In this document: positions 35,201-44,295 of the stretch, piece by piece
How positions within the stretch are numbered: the stretch's first letter is position 1
Layout of the letters: every line of letters begins with the position of its first letter
Assembly (NCBI RefSeq): GCF_947500045.1
Contig: NZ_CANMQQ010000001.1
Location: 372,001 to 436,000 of the forward strand
From: an uncultured Ruegeria sp.
Lineage (GTDB): Bacteria > Pseudomonadota > Alphaproteobacteria > Rhodobacterales > Rhodobacteraceae
Length of the DNA: 64,000 nt
Direction: 5' to 3'
Position numbers and translations under genes: made by a program
Notes under the pieces: generated by a model
What the model was told of the DNA's origin: nothing
The model's database searches: none
Seen by the model: the letters and a program-made list of their open reading frames with translations, nothing else

Positions 35201-37090
35201 ATGGCCTTTGTGGGATTGGAAGACAAGGCACGCATCGAACAGGAGATGGCGTGGGACGATCGGGATGTACCGACCACCTTCCATCAGCTGTTGTCGCGGA
35301 CGGCGGGCAAGTTCCCGAACCACAAGGCGATCAGCTTTCAATTGTTGTCTGGCCCGACCGACAAGGCCGAGACGCTGACATGGTCGGACCTGCTGGGCAA
35401 GGTCAATCAGGCGGCTAACCTGTTCCGCTCATTGGGGATCGGCGAAACCGATGTGGTGGCCTATGTGCTGCCGAATTGTAACGAGACGCTGGTCACCATG
35501 ATGGGGGGCGCGGTTGCAGGGATTGTGAACCCGATCAACCCTTTATTGGAACCGGAACAGATCGCTGCGATCCTGCGTGAGACCGAAGCGAAGGTTGTTG
35601 TCACACTAAAATCCTTCCCGAAAACGGATGTAGCCCAGAAGGTGGAAGAGGCGGTGCGCCACGCGCCCGGCGTTCACACGATCCTAGAGATTGACCTGAA
35701 CCGTTACCTGACGCCGCCCAAATCCTGGCTGGTGCCGTTTTTGCGTCCCAAGATGGGCGACAAGGAAAAACTGGCCCATGCAGACTATAAGAATTTTAAT
35801 GTCGAGCTGAACAAGCAACCGAAGACGCTGACGTTCGAGGACAGCAAAGAAGATCGGGTCGCGTGCTATTTCCACACCGGCGGCACAACTGGAATGCCGA
35901 AGGTGGCGCAGCACAAGTATTCCGGCCTGATCTACAACGGCTGGCTAGGCAATACGCTGCTGTTTGACGAAAACGACGTCATCATGTGCCCGCTGCCGAT
36001 GTTCCATGTCTTCGCGGTGCATGTGATCGTAATGGCGGCCGTGTCGTCGGGTGCGCATGTGATTTTCCCCACACCTGCGGGCTATCGCGGCGATGGCGTG
36101 TTCGACAATTTCTGGAAGCTGATCGAACGCTGGAAGGTTTCGTTCATCATCACAGTGCCGACTGCGATTTCTGCCAAGATGCAGCGGCCAGTGGATGCGG
36201 ATATTTCAAGCGTCAAGACGGCCTTCTCGGGTTCAGCCCCATTGCCGGTCGAATTGTTCCGCCGCTTCGAAGAAGCCACAGGTGTCACAATCGTTGAAGG
36301 CTACGGTCTGACCGAGGCTACCTGTCTGGTTTCGTGTAACCCGGTGGATGGCGAAAAGAAAATCGGTTCGATCGGAATTCCGTTTCCCTATACGGATGTC
36401 AAAATCCTGCAGGATGGGCCGGATGGCCCGACCGAATGCAGCAACGATCAGATCGGTGAGATTTGTATTTCAAACCCCGGTGTTTACGCGGGCAACACCT
36501 ACACCGAGGCTGAAAAAAATGTCGATCTCTACCACTTTGACAAATATCTGCGCACGGGTGATTTGGGTCGTTTTGACGAGGATGGTTACCTCTGGATTAC
36601 CGGTCGCGCCAAAGACCTGATCATTCGTGGTGGTCACAATATCGATCCGGCTGAAATCGAAGAGGCTCTGTTGGGCCACGAAGCCGTAGCCTTTTCCGGA
36701 GCGATTGGTCAGCCAGACGCGCATTCGGGTGAGGTTCCCTGCGCCTTTGTCGAACTGGTCGAGGGCGCTTCGGTCACCGAACAAGAGCTGCTGGATTATT
36801 GCAAGGTGCACGTCCATGAACGCGCGGCACAGCCCAAGCATATGACGATTTTGGACGAATTGCCGAAGACTGCCGTCGGCAAGGTGTTCAAACCCGATCT
36901 GCGCAAGCATGCGATCACGCGGATTTATAATGGCGCATTGGAAGCAGCTGGTGTGGCAGCCCGTGTCGTGTCGGTGATCGACGACAAGAAACGCGGGCTT
37001 GTCGCGCAGCTTGACGCGAACGGCTCCTCCGAAGACGATGTGGCCAAAGTGCTGGGTTCATTTACCCGGCCATGGGAGTGGTCTGAGTAA
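35201..37090 (+). CDS. AMP-dependent acyl-CoA synthetase
   Basis: 629 residues from MAFVGLEDKARIEQEM at 35201, where GGGGAGGAG sits 6 bases upstream; the longer frame is not supported. ANL family: P-loop YFHTGGTTGMPKVAQHK, A5 region GYGLTEAT, A7 YLRTGDLGRFDEDGYLWITGRAKDLIIRGGHNI, and catalytic lysine in KTAVGKVFKPDLR. It activates a carboxylic acid (probably a fatty or branched acid) to the CoA thioester. It lies 12 bases from the alpha/beta hydrolase gene, which may free the acid from an ester. Confidence 0.92.
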   Translation: MAFVGLEDKARIEQEMAWDDRDVPTTFHQLLSRTAGKFPNHKAISFQLLSGPTDKAETLTWSDLLGKVNQAANLFRSLGIGETDVVAYVLPNCNETLVTMMGGAVAGIVNPINPLLEPEQIAAILRETEAKVVVTLKSFPKTDVAQKVEEAVRHAPGVHTILEIDLNRYLTPPKSWLVPFLRPKMGDKEKLAHADYKNFNVELNKQPKTLTFEDSKEDRVACYFHTGGTTGMPKVAQHKYSGLIYNGWLGNTLLFDENDVIMCPLPMFHVFAVHVIVMAAVSSGAHVIFPTPAGYRGDGVFDNFWKLIERWKVSFIITVPTAISAKMQRPVDADISSVKTAFSGSAPLPVELFRRFEEATGVTIVEGYGLTEATCLVSCNPVDGEKKIGSIGIPFPYTDVKILQDGPDGPTECSNDQIGEICISNPGVYAGNTYTEAEKNVDLYHFDKYLRTGDLGRFDEDGYLWITGRAKDLIIRGGHNIDPAEIEEALLGHEAVAFSGAIGQPDAHSGEVPCAFVELVEGASVTEQELLDYCKVHVHERAAQPKHMTILDELPKTAVGKVFKPDLRKHAITRIYNGALEAAGVAARVVSVIDDKKRGLVAQLDANGSSEDDVAKVLGSFTRPWEWSE

Positions 37091-37102
37091 TCCGGTGGAA
37101 CA

Positions 37103-38026
37103 ATGGACTATGAACGTCTAATCGACGAAGAGACATGGGGTTTTATCCGGCGCACGGCTGAGAGCTATCCTGATGATACGGTCGAAATGTCTGTAGCCGA
37201 CCAACGCCGTGTCTATGACGCGATGTGTCAGGAATTTCGCCAGCCGCGCCCGCCCGGAACCGACGTGCAGGACAGGTCCGCCGATGGCGTTCCCGTCCGT
37301 GTCTATTCTGCCGGAGACCCGACCCGAAGTGTCATCTATTTTCACGGTGGCGGGTTTGTTGTCGGTGGATTGGACAGCCATGATGATGTCTGCGCAGAAC
37401 TCTGTATCCAAACGGGTTATCGGATCGTTTCGGTCGACTATCGATTGTGCCCCGAACATGTGCATCCGGCACAGTTTCAAGACAGCTGGGCGGCGACGCG
37501 CTGGGTGGTTCAGGAATACGGAGATCCGATTGTGCTGGCAGGTGACAGTGCGGGCGGCAATCTGGCGGCAGCTGTCGCGCATCATGGGAGAGGGCGACTA
37601 GAGAACGTACTTGGGCAGGTTCTCATCTATCCCGGGTTGGGTGGGGACATGTCAAAGGGTTCGTATATCGAACATGCCAATGCCCCACTTCTGACATTGG
37701 ACGATATCCGGTTCTATCAAACGGTGCGAAGTGAAGAGACCGCACCGGACAACGATCCCACATTCGCTCCATTGCAGGATGCTGATTTCTCTGGGCTTCC
37801 GCCGACGGTTGTTGTGACAGCTGATTGTGACCCGCTGCGCGATGACGGGCCCGCCTATTGCGACCGGATCACAGCCGCAGGTGGGTTGGCACATTGCATC
37901 AATGAGCCTGGGCTGGTCCATGGATATCTGCGCGCCCGAACTTCGGTCAGGCGTGCCGCAGACAGCTTTGAACGCATCTCGGTGGCGATCGAAGCGTTAG
38001 GTCAGGGGATCTGGTGCTACGACTGA
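37103..38026 (+). CDS. HSL-family alpha/beta hydrolase
   Basis: 307 residues of the hormone-sensitive-lipase family (esterase family IV). Oxyanion motif HGGG at 81-84 (YFHGGGFVVGG), nucleophile S149 in GDSAGG, acid in TADCDPLRDD (about 240-249), histidine in GLVHGYLR (about 275-282). Likely cytosolic, hydrolysing short acyl esters. Co-transcribed with acyl-CoA synthetase, so the pair may take an ester to an acyl-CoA. Its last 10 bases overlap the 3' end of the convergent phosphatase-like gene. Confidence 0.9.
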   Translation: MDYERLIDEETWGFIRRTAESYPDDTVEMSVADQRRVYDAMCQEFRQPRPPGTDVQDRSADGVPVRVYSAGDPTRSVIYFHGGGFVVGGLDSHDDVCAELCIQTGYRIVSVDYRLCPEHVHPAQFQDSWAATRWVVQEYGDPIVLAGDSAGGNLAAAVAHHGRGRLENVLGQVLIYPGLGGDMSKGSYIEHANAPLLTLDDIRFYQTVRSEETAPDNDPTFAPLQDADFSGLPPTVVVTADCDPLRDDGPAYCDRITAAGGLAHCINEPGLVHGYLRARTSVRRAADSFERISVAIEALGQGIWCYD

Positions 38027-38868
38027 CCCTGTTGCGTCAGGAATGGCTTGCCCTTCATGGTTTCCGCCAGGGGCGCCCCCATGCGCTGCAATATGGTCGG
38101 TGCAAGCTGAAGCTGGTCGATAACGGTATCCGGCTCGGGTCCTTGGGCGTCACCAAAATAGTAAAGCGCGGTTTCCTGCTGCAATGGGCTGCGACCACCG
38201 TGGTGGCCGCGTTCGTCCTGGCCATGATCGGCAGTTACGATGACCTCATAGCCTAGTTGCCGCCATCGGGGGATGAATGGAGCCAGCATTTCATCCATGA
38301 CGAAACAGGCGTGGTCCATCTCTTCGCAATCGTGGTGGAAACGATGCCCCATACTGTCCAGCGTACAGGTGTGCAGAATCCCGTAGTCCAACCCGAACCG
38401 CAGGCACAGATTGGTCAGCGAGGCAAACAAATCGACATCACTGGGTGTCATCTGGTTGGCCGAGCCATATCCCGTCATCGAGTGAAACCGGCCATGGTTG
38501 ATGGTCTTGCTGTCGGGCTCATCATATTCCACGTCGCGGACGTAGTCGAAGGGATGACGGTTAAAGAACTGCGACCAATAGCTGTGGGTGACCGCGCCGG
38601 TCACACCACCTATCTCTCGCACCTGACTGAAGACGTCTTTGTGGGAAAGCCGGAACACGTTGCCATTGCCGGTACAGCCGTGTTCCTGCGGTGTGACACC
38701 AGTGTGAATGGACGCATAGCAGCTGGCAGAGGTCGAGGGCAGGACAGCGCGCAATTTCCACACGCGCGCTTCGCCACTGTCGACCCACCCTTCAAGATTG
38801 CCGAAGAGGCGGCGAAAGTTGCGCCAGGGGACACCGTCGAGGATAATTAAAAGCAGTTTGCGGTCCAT
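38017..38868 (-). CDS. Alkaline phosphatase superfamily protein
   Basis: 283 residues starting MDRKLLLIILDGVPW: the metal-binding aspartate is in LDGV, the nucleophile Thr/Ser region in LPSTSASCYASIHTG, then LDSMGH and TADHGQDERGHHGGRS, the zinc-binding DHG and HH signatures of type I phosphodiesterases/nucleotide pyrophosphatases. No signal peptide, so a cytosolic enzyme. The natural substrate is unknown (phosphonate, nucleotide or sulfate ester). Tail-to-tail 10-base overlap with the hydrolase gene. Confidence 0.87.
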   Translation of the reverse strand: MDRKLLLIILDGVPWRNFRRLFGNLEGWVDSGEARVWKLRAVLPSTSASCYASIHTGVTPQEHGCTGNGNVFRLSHKDVFSQVREIGGVTGAVTHSYWSQFFNRHPFDYVRDVEYDEPDSKTINHGRFHSMTGYGSANQMTPSDVDLFASLTNLCLRFGLDYGILHTCTLDSMGHRFHHDCEEMDHACFVMDEMLAPFIPRWRQLGYEVIVTADHGQDERGHHGGRSPLQQETALYYFGDAQGPEPDTVIDQLQLAPTILQRMGAPLAETMKGKPFLTQQGQS

Positions 38869-39023
38869 GTTCCGACCCTAGTTATTGAGTGTTTGTTCGA
38901 GCGACCCTAAGAGATTCGTCCCGACAAGGCCGCCCAATTGCGCCCCAAATAGCAAAATCCCGACACCTATCATCAGACAATGTGCCGGGACTTCAAAACT
39001 TCACCGAAGTGTCACGTACCGGT

Positions 39024-40661
39024 TCAGTTCCCGGCGCTTTCCATCTTGCGATGCGCGACCACTTCTTCCAGCCAGCCTAGATGCATCTCAGGCACTGAGC
39101 TAAGCAGCAGGTCGGTGTAGTCGTCGAACGGCGGGCTCAGCACCTGCGATTTCGGACCATAGCGAACCACGCGGCCCTGATACATCACGGCGATACTATC
39201 GCTGATGGCGCGCACAGTCGCCAGATCGTGCGTGATGAACAGATAGGCCACATCCTCGATCTTCTGCAGGTCCAACAACAGTTTAAGGATGCCATCCGCC
39301 ACAAGCGGGTCGAGCGCCGATGTCACCTCATCACAGATGATCATTTTGGGCTTAGCCGCCAGCGACCGCGCAATACAGACACGCTGTTTCTGACCTCCGG
39401 ACAGCTCTGCCGGATAACGGTCGATGAACTTTTCGCCCAGTTCGATCTCATCCAGCAGTTCGACCACCCGTTTGTGTTTCTCTGCACCGCGCATGTTGAA
39501 GTAGAATTCCAACGGTCGGCCGATAATCGTTCCGACGGTCTGGCGCGGATTCATAGCGACATCGGCCATCTGGTAGATCATCTGCAGTTCACGCAAATCC
39601 TCTCGCGAGCGGCCAGCCAGATCAGACGAAAGCTTGCGTCCGGCAAAGGTGATCTCACCATCACGCGGAGGCAAGAGCCCTGTGATGACCCGCGCCAAGG
39701 TCGACTTGCCCGAGCCGGATTCGCCCACAACTGCCAGTGTCTGCCCGGGATGAAGCTCGACATTTACGTTGTGCAGCACATCGAAATTCAGCCCCTTGTA
39801 GCGCGCGGTGATGCCGTCGACGCTCAGCACTGGTTCAGATGTAGGCTGTTTCTCTTCGTGCTCGATTGAGCGCACCGAGACCAGGGCCTGCGTATACTCT
39901 TCCTGTGGGTTGTTGATGATCTGGTCGGTATTTCCGTACTCGACCGTATCCCCCATCCGCAGCACCATGATGTCATCGCTGACCTGCGCTACAACGGCCA
40001 GATCGTGCGTGATGTAAAGTGCGGCAACGCCGGTGTCGGCTATGGCCTCTTTGATCGCCATCAGAACGTCGATCTGAGTGGTCACATCCAGAGCCGTCGT
40101 AGGCTCGTCAAACACAACCAGATCAGGTTCAGGGCACAGCGCCAGCGCCGTCATGCAGCGTTGCAACTGGCCACCCGAAACCTGGTGCGGATAGCGGTTA
40201 CCGATATTGTCCGGATCGGGCAGACCCAGCTTGGCGAACAATTCCCGCGCGCGGGCCTCGGCCTCTTTACGCGAGAATTTCTTGTGTTCGACTGCGGCTT
40301 CAACCACCTGATCCATGATTTTCTTGGCAGGATTGAAAGACGCCGCGGCGGATTGTGAGACATAAGTCACCTCACCACCGCGCAAATTCCGAACGTCACC
40401 CAACGAAGACTTCATGATATCGCGCCCGTTGACCCAAACCTCGCCGCCGGTGATCTCAACGCCACCCCGGCCATAGGCCATGGACGCCAAACCAATGGTT
40501 GACTTACCGGCACCGGATTCACCGATCAGGCCTAGCACCTTGCCGGGCGCGAGGTCAAAGCTGACCCCGTGCACGATTTCGATGTCATGGGGCTTTTCAC
40601 CCGGCGGATATACGGTCGCGCCGATTTTGAGGTCGCGGACCTTGAGAAGGGTATCACTCAT
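39024..40661 (-). CDS. Dipeptide/oligopeptide ABC transporter, fused double ATPase
   Basis: 545 residues from MSDTLLKVRDLKIGA at 40661. Two complete ATP-binding domains in one chain: first GLIGESGAGKST, VSGGQLQR, LVVFDEPT; second VVGESGSGKST, LSGGQKQR, MIICDEVTSALD. This is DppD plus DppF (GsiA-like) as a fusion. Last gene of a leftward operon and overlaps the permease gene by 4 bases. Energises import by the DppB/DppC pair of a dipeptide, oligopeptide or related solute. Confidence 0.93.
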   Translation of the reverse strand: MSDTLLKVRDLKIGATVYPPGEKPHDIEIVHGVSFDLAPGKVLGLIGESGAGKSTIGLASMAYGRGGVEITGGEVWVNGRDIMKSSLGDVRNLRGGEVTYVSQSAAASFNPAKKIMDQVVEAAVEHKKFSRKEAEARARELFAKLGLPDPDNIGNRYPHQVSGGQLQRCMTALALCPEPDLVVFDEPTTALDVTTQIDVLMAIKEAIADTGVAALYITHDLAVVAQVSDDIMVLRMGDTVEYGNTDQIINNPQEEYTQALVSVRSIEHEEKQPTSEPVLSVDGITARYKGLNFDVLHNVNVELHPGQTLAVVGESGSGKSTLARVITGLLPPRDGEITFAGRKLSSDLAGRSREDLRELQMIYQMADVAMNPRQTVGTIIGRPLEFYFNMRGAEKHKRVVELLDEIELGEKFIDRYPAELSGGQKQRVCIARSLAAKPKMIICDEVTSALDPLVADGILKLLLDLQKIEDVAYLFITHDLATVRAISDSIAVMYQGRVVRYGPKSQVLSPPFDDYTDLLLSSVPEMHLGWLEEVVAHRKMESAGN

Positions 40662-41476
40662 CCCCGGCCTCCTTTCAGCGATGTTGTACGGTTCAGAACC
40701 CAATCAGCCACCAGGTTGACCGAGATCGCCAGCGTCGCGATAGCTACTGCAGGATAAAGCGCGGCACCGATGCCATAGACGATACCGTCCTTGTTCTCTT
40801 TCACGATACCACCCCAGTCCGCCAATGGCGGTTGAACGCCAAGGCCCAGGAATGACAGGGTCGAGATGAACAGAACCATGAAGATGAAACGCAATCCGAA
40901 TTCCGCAACCAGCGGAGACAGTGCGTTTGGCAGAATTTCGCGGAAAATGATCCAGGCGCGCCCTTCACCACGCAGTTTGGCGGCTTCGACGTAGTCCATC
41001 ACATTGATATCGACTGCGACGGACCGTGACAGACGATATGGTCGCGTTGCGTCCAGCAAGCCCATCACAAGGATCAGTATCGGAACAGTCACCGGAACAA
41101 TTGCCAAAATGACCAGAGCCAGGATCAGGCTCGGAATTGACATGATCAGGTCAACCGTTCTGCTGAGCGCCTGATCAGCCCATCCGCCCAGAACAGCCGC
41201 CAGCAGGCCCAGAGAGGTGCCGGTCAGGAAGCTGAGCAATGTTGCAGCAGCAGCGATGAAGATCGTTGTACGGCCACCGTAGATCATGCGGGTCAGCAGG
41301 TCTCGACCGATATTGTCGGTCCCTAGCAGATGCTTGGAACTGGCAGGCTCCCAGACATCGCCAACAACTTCTGCCATTCCATAAGGCGCGATCAATGGGG
41401 CAGCGATAGCCACAAAGAAATATGCGCCGGTGAAGATAAGGCCAATCAGTGCCGAAAGAGGAATATTCTTTATCAT
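40658..41476 (-). CDS. ABC transporter permease (DppC-like)
   Basis: 272 residues with about six membrane helices. N-terminal IPLSALIGLIFTGAYFFVAIAAPLIAPYG, the LLGTDNIGRDLLTRMIYGGR segment typical of DppC/OppC, and EAA loop EAAKLRGEGRAWIIFREILPNALSPL. Overlaps dppB-like and ATPase genes by 4 bases each, a tightly coupled operon. Pairs with the other permease to form the inner-membrane channel. Confidence 0.92.
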   Translation of the reverse strand: MIKNIPLSALIGLIFTGAYFFVAIAAPLIAPYGMAEVVGDVWEPASSKHLLGTDNIGRDLLTRMIYGGRTTIFIAAAATLLSFLTGTSLGLLAAVLGGWADQALSRTVDLIMSIPSLILALVILAIVPVTVPILILVMGLLDATRPYRLSRSVAVDINVMDYVEAAKLRGEGRAWIIFREILPNALSPLVAEFGLRFIFMVLFISTLSFLGLGVQPPLADWGGIVKENKDGIVYGIGAALYPAVAIATLAISVNLVADWVLNRTTSLKGGRG

Positions 41477-42429
41477 TTCGGATGCCTCAATCTTGGATTG
41501 GCAAGGATCGACACGATATCCGCGACCATGTTCAGCCCGATATAGACGGCTGCAAACACCACACCACAGGCTAGAACAACGGGTACGTCACGCTTTGTCA
41601 CGGCATCCACAAGATACTGCCCCATCCCGGGATAGACGAACACCACCTCGACTACGACGACACCCACCACCAGATAGGCGAGGTTCAGCATGACGACGTT
41701 CACGATTGGTGAAATCGCGTTGGGGAAGGCATGCCGTGCAATAACCTGAAATGTGCTCAGGCCTTTTAGCTCGGCCGTTTCAATATAGGCTGATTGCATG
41801 AGGTTCAGAATGGCTGCGCGCGTCATGCGCATCATCTGTGCCAGCACGACCAGTGTCAGAACGAAGGCCGGCAGCGCGATTGCATTCAGTTTTTGCCCAA
41901 AGGACATGGAATCATTGATCATCGCCAGCGAGGAAAACCACCCCAGTTTGACTGATACGTAGTAGATCACCACATAGCCGATCAGGAATTCAGGGATCGA
42001 AACCGTGGTCAACGTGATGGCAGAAATCAGTTTGTCGGGCCAGCGATTGCGGTACCGGACGGCAAGCAGCCCCAGAAAAATCGCAAGCGGAACGGATACG
42101 ATAGCAGCCACACAAGCCAGAAATAGCGTGTTTCCGAGACGCTTTCCAATGCTCTCGGCTATATCAAGCTTGTTGGTCAGGGATTGTCCAAGATCGCCCT
42201 GAACAATGCCACCCAGCCATTCGAAATAGCGGGTCAGGGCAGGGCGGTTCAGACCCATTTCTTCGCGAAGGTTAGCCAAGGCCTCTGGGGTTGCGGACTG
42301 CCCCAGGACGGCTTGCGCGGCGTCTCCGGGAAGGGCTTCGGTCAGGCCAAAAATCAAAGCCGAAGCGCCAAACAGCAAAAGGAGTCCCAGCGCAAGGCGC
42401 TGGGAAACCAGTTTGATGATGGGATGCAT
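41473..42429 (-). CDS. ABC transporter permease (DppB-like)
   Basis: 318 residues, six membrane helices. DppB signature: LVSQRLALGLLLLFGASALIFGLTEALPGDAA, GLNRPALTRYFEWLGGIVQGDLGQSL, and EAA loop TAELKGLSTFQVIARHAFPNAISPIVNV. Follows the binding-protein gene by 15 bases. Membrane half of the peptide-type importer. Confidence 0.93.
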   Translation of the reverse strand: MHPIIKLVSQRLALGLLLLFGASALIFGLTEALPGDAAQAVLGQSATPEALANLREEMGLNRPALTRYFEWLGGIVQGDLGQSLTNKLDIAESIGKRLGNTLFLACVAAIVSVPLAIFLGLLAVRYRNRWPDKLISAITLTTVSIPEFLIGYVVIYYVSVKLGWFSSLAMINDSMSFGQKLNAIALPAFVLTLVVLAQMMRMTRAAILNLMQSAYIETAELKGLSTFQVIARHAFPNAISPIVNVVMLNLAYLVVGVVVVEVVFVYPGMGQYLVDAVTKRDVPVVLACGVVFAAVYIGLNMVADIVSILANPRLRHPK

Positions 42430-42444
42430 TATCCGGTGTCCGTT

Positions 42445-44028
42445 TTACACGAACCACAGCTTTCGCGAAACCTGACCATTCATCAGTTCGCCATTCGGGT
42501 CGGTTTCCCAACCGTCCAGCGCGTTGCTGGATGCATCGACGAAGTTGTTGAACATCGGGCAGATCAGGCCGCCTTCATCACGGACCATCCGGCCCATCTG
42601 GCTGTAAATACCCTTGCGCTTTTCTGCATCCAATTCCGCACGGGCTGAAAACAACAGGTCGTCGAAGGACTGAACCTTGAACCGTGTGTCGTTCCAGTCT
42701 GCACTCGACAGATAGGCTGTTGCATACATCTGATCTTGTACTGGTCGGCCACCCCAGTAAGACGCGCAGAAGGGTTGTACGTTCCAAACCTCGGACCAAT
42801 AGCCATCATTGGGCTCACGTTTGATTTCCAGCGGGATACCGGCCTGTGCCGCAGTTTGCTGAAAAAGTGACGCTGCATCGACTGCGCCCGGGAATGCCCC
42901 GTCGGCGACACGCAGAATAATCGGCGAGCCATCATGACCGGATTTCTTGTAGTGTTCGGCCGCCTTCTCGACGCTGAATTCGCGCTGTTCGATGGTTTCG
43001 TCAAACAACGGATAGGCCGAGTTGATCGGCATGTCGTTACCGATCGAGCCATAGCCGCGTAGAACCTTGTCAACCAGATCTGCCCGGTTGATGGCGTATT
43101 TCAGTGCCGTGCGCAGTTCGTTGTTGTCGAAAGGCGCCGTGTCGCAATGCATGATAAACACATAGTGACCACGTCCGGGGGTCGATTGCACTGTGATGTT
43201 AGGCGCGCGCCCCAACAGGTCAGCCACTTTGGGCTCAATACGGTTTGCCAGCTGAACCTGGCCGGACTGCAACGCCGCCGTTCGGGCGGTTGCATCATTG
43301 ATCACGACGTTTTCGACGGTGTCGAAATGGGCGTCATCATTCCAGTAATTGGCGAATTTGGTGAACACGTGCCGCACGCCGGGCTCGTCAACTTCAACCT
43401 GATAGGGGCCGGTGCTGATGCCCGCTGCGGGGTTTTCCATTCCACCATCTGGCTGAATCACAAGGTGATAGTCAGACATCAGATAAGGCAGGTCGGCGTT
43501 CGCTTCGGTCAAAGTGACTTGGAAGTTTTCACCGTCGGCCTTCATCGACTCGATGCCTCTCATGATGCCAAGTGCGCCAGACTGCGAGTCTTCGTTCGAG
43601 TGGCGTTCCATGGTCTTCAGCACATCTTCACTGGTCATGGTCTTGCCGTTGTGGAACTCGACCCCTTGACGCAGCTTGAAGGTCCAAACCTTTGCGTCTG
43701 CGCTGCCTTCGACGCTTTCTGCCAGACGAGACTCGATGGTGCCGTCCGGAGCTACTTCGACAAGCGTATCGCCGAAATGACGTCCGTTCATGTAAGGAAC
43801 CGAACTTGCGTAGGTCGCCGGGTCGAGTGAGTTGGTAGATTCACCACCCTGAAGACCCAGTTTCAGATCACCGCCCTTTTTTGGTCCCGCAGCACGGGCC
43901 GCATCTGCGAACATGGTGCTCGCGACGACTGCTGAAACACCCAGCGCTGCTGCTTTTCCCATAAACTCGCGGCGAGTTAACTTCCCGGCTGTAACCTCTT
44001 TGGTCATGTGAGTGATTTGTTCGTTCAT
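42445..44028 (-). CDS. ABC transporter substrate-binding protein (family 5)
   Basis: 527 residues from MNEQITHMTKEVTAG at 44028, with GGGAGA 7 bases upstream. A Tat-like signal is visible: TRREFMGKAAALGVSAVVA followed by a predicted cleavage near ARAAG. SBP_bac_5 pattern: GGDLKLGLQGG, LDPATYASSVPYMNG, KTMTSEDVLKTMERH and ALKYAINRADLVDKV. Binds peptide-like or other hydrophilic solute in the periplasm and delivers it to the permeases. First gene of this operon. The real substrate is not predictable. Confidence 0.92.
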   Translation of the reverse strand: MNEQITHMTKEVTAGKLTRREFMGKAAALGVSAVVASTMFADAARAAGPKKGGDLKLGLQGGESTNSLDPATYASSVPYMNGRHFGDTLVEVAPDGTIESRLAESVEGSADAKVWTFKLRQGVEFHNGKTMTSEDVLKTMERHSNEDSQSGALGIMRGIESMKADGENFQVTLTEANADLPYLMSDYHLVIQPDGGMENPAAGISTGPYQVEVDEPGVRHVFTKFANYWNDDAHFDTVENVVINDATARTAALQSGQVQLANRIEPKVADLLGRAPNITVQSTPGRGHYVFIMHCDTAPFDNNELRTALKYAINRADLVDKVLRGYGSIGNDMPINSAYPLFDETIEQREFSVEKAAEHYKKSGHDGSPIILRVADGAFPGAVDAASLFQQTAAQAGIPLEIKREPNDGYWSEVWNVQPFCASYWGGRPVQDQMYATAYLSSADWNDTRFKVQSFDDLLFSARAELDAEKRKGIYSQMGRMVRDEGGLICPMFNNFVDASSNALDGWETDPNGELMNGQVSRKLWFV

Positions 44029-44057
44029 CCAGAGATCTCCCAATTGATTGGATGTTC

Positions 44058-44078
44058 AGCCCCTTGAGGGGCTTTTTT
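44058..44078 (+). terminator. Plus-strand terminator inside the leader of the importer operon
   Basis: AGCCCC (44058-44063), loop TTGA, GGGGCT (44068-44073), then TTTTTT. It is oriented to stop plus-strand transcripts although the neighbouring genes read leftward; on the reverse strand it is a hairpin in the 5' leader, 30 bases before the binding-protein start. Confidence 0.65.
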
Positions 44079-44295
44079 ATTGACGCATTAGTCAAAGTAG
44101 GGGCAATTCAGGGTGGCGGGCAAGTCAAAATCGCCAGAAAAATTGGGGTATCCGACATTTGTTCATACGAAACAGCATCCACAACTGTCTTGACGAAACC
44201 CGTTTTCTGTTTTCCACCGCGACTTCCTCTGGACCGACCGAAAATTGTGACTGGAGTCAGGTTGCTGGCAAAACTGATCGAACCAAAGCGTCTGA

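Noticed and set aside
43147..43830. 227-codon plus-strand open frame inside the binding-protein gene
   Set aside because: Antisense to a well-supported family 5 binding protein and without domain similarity.
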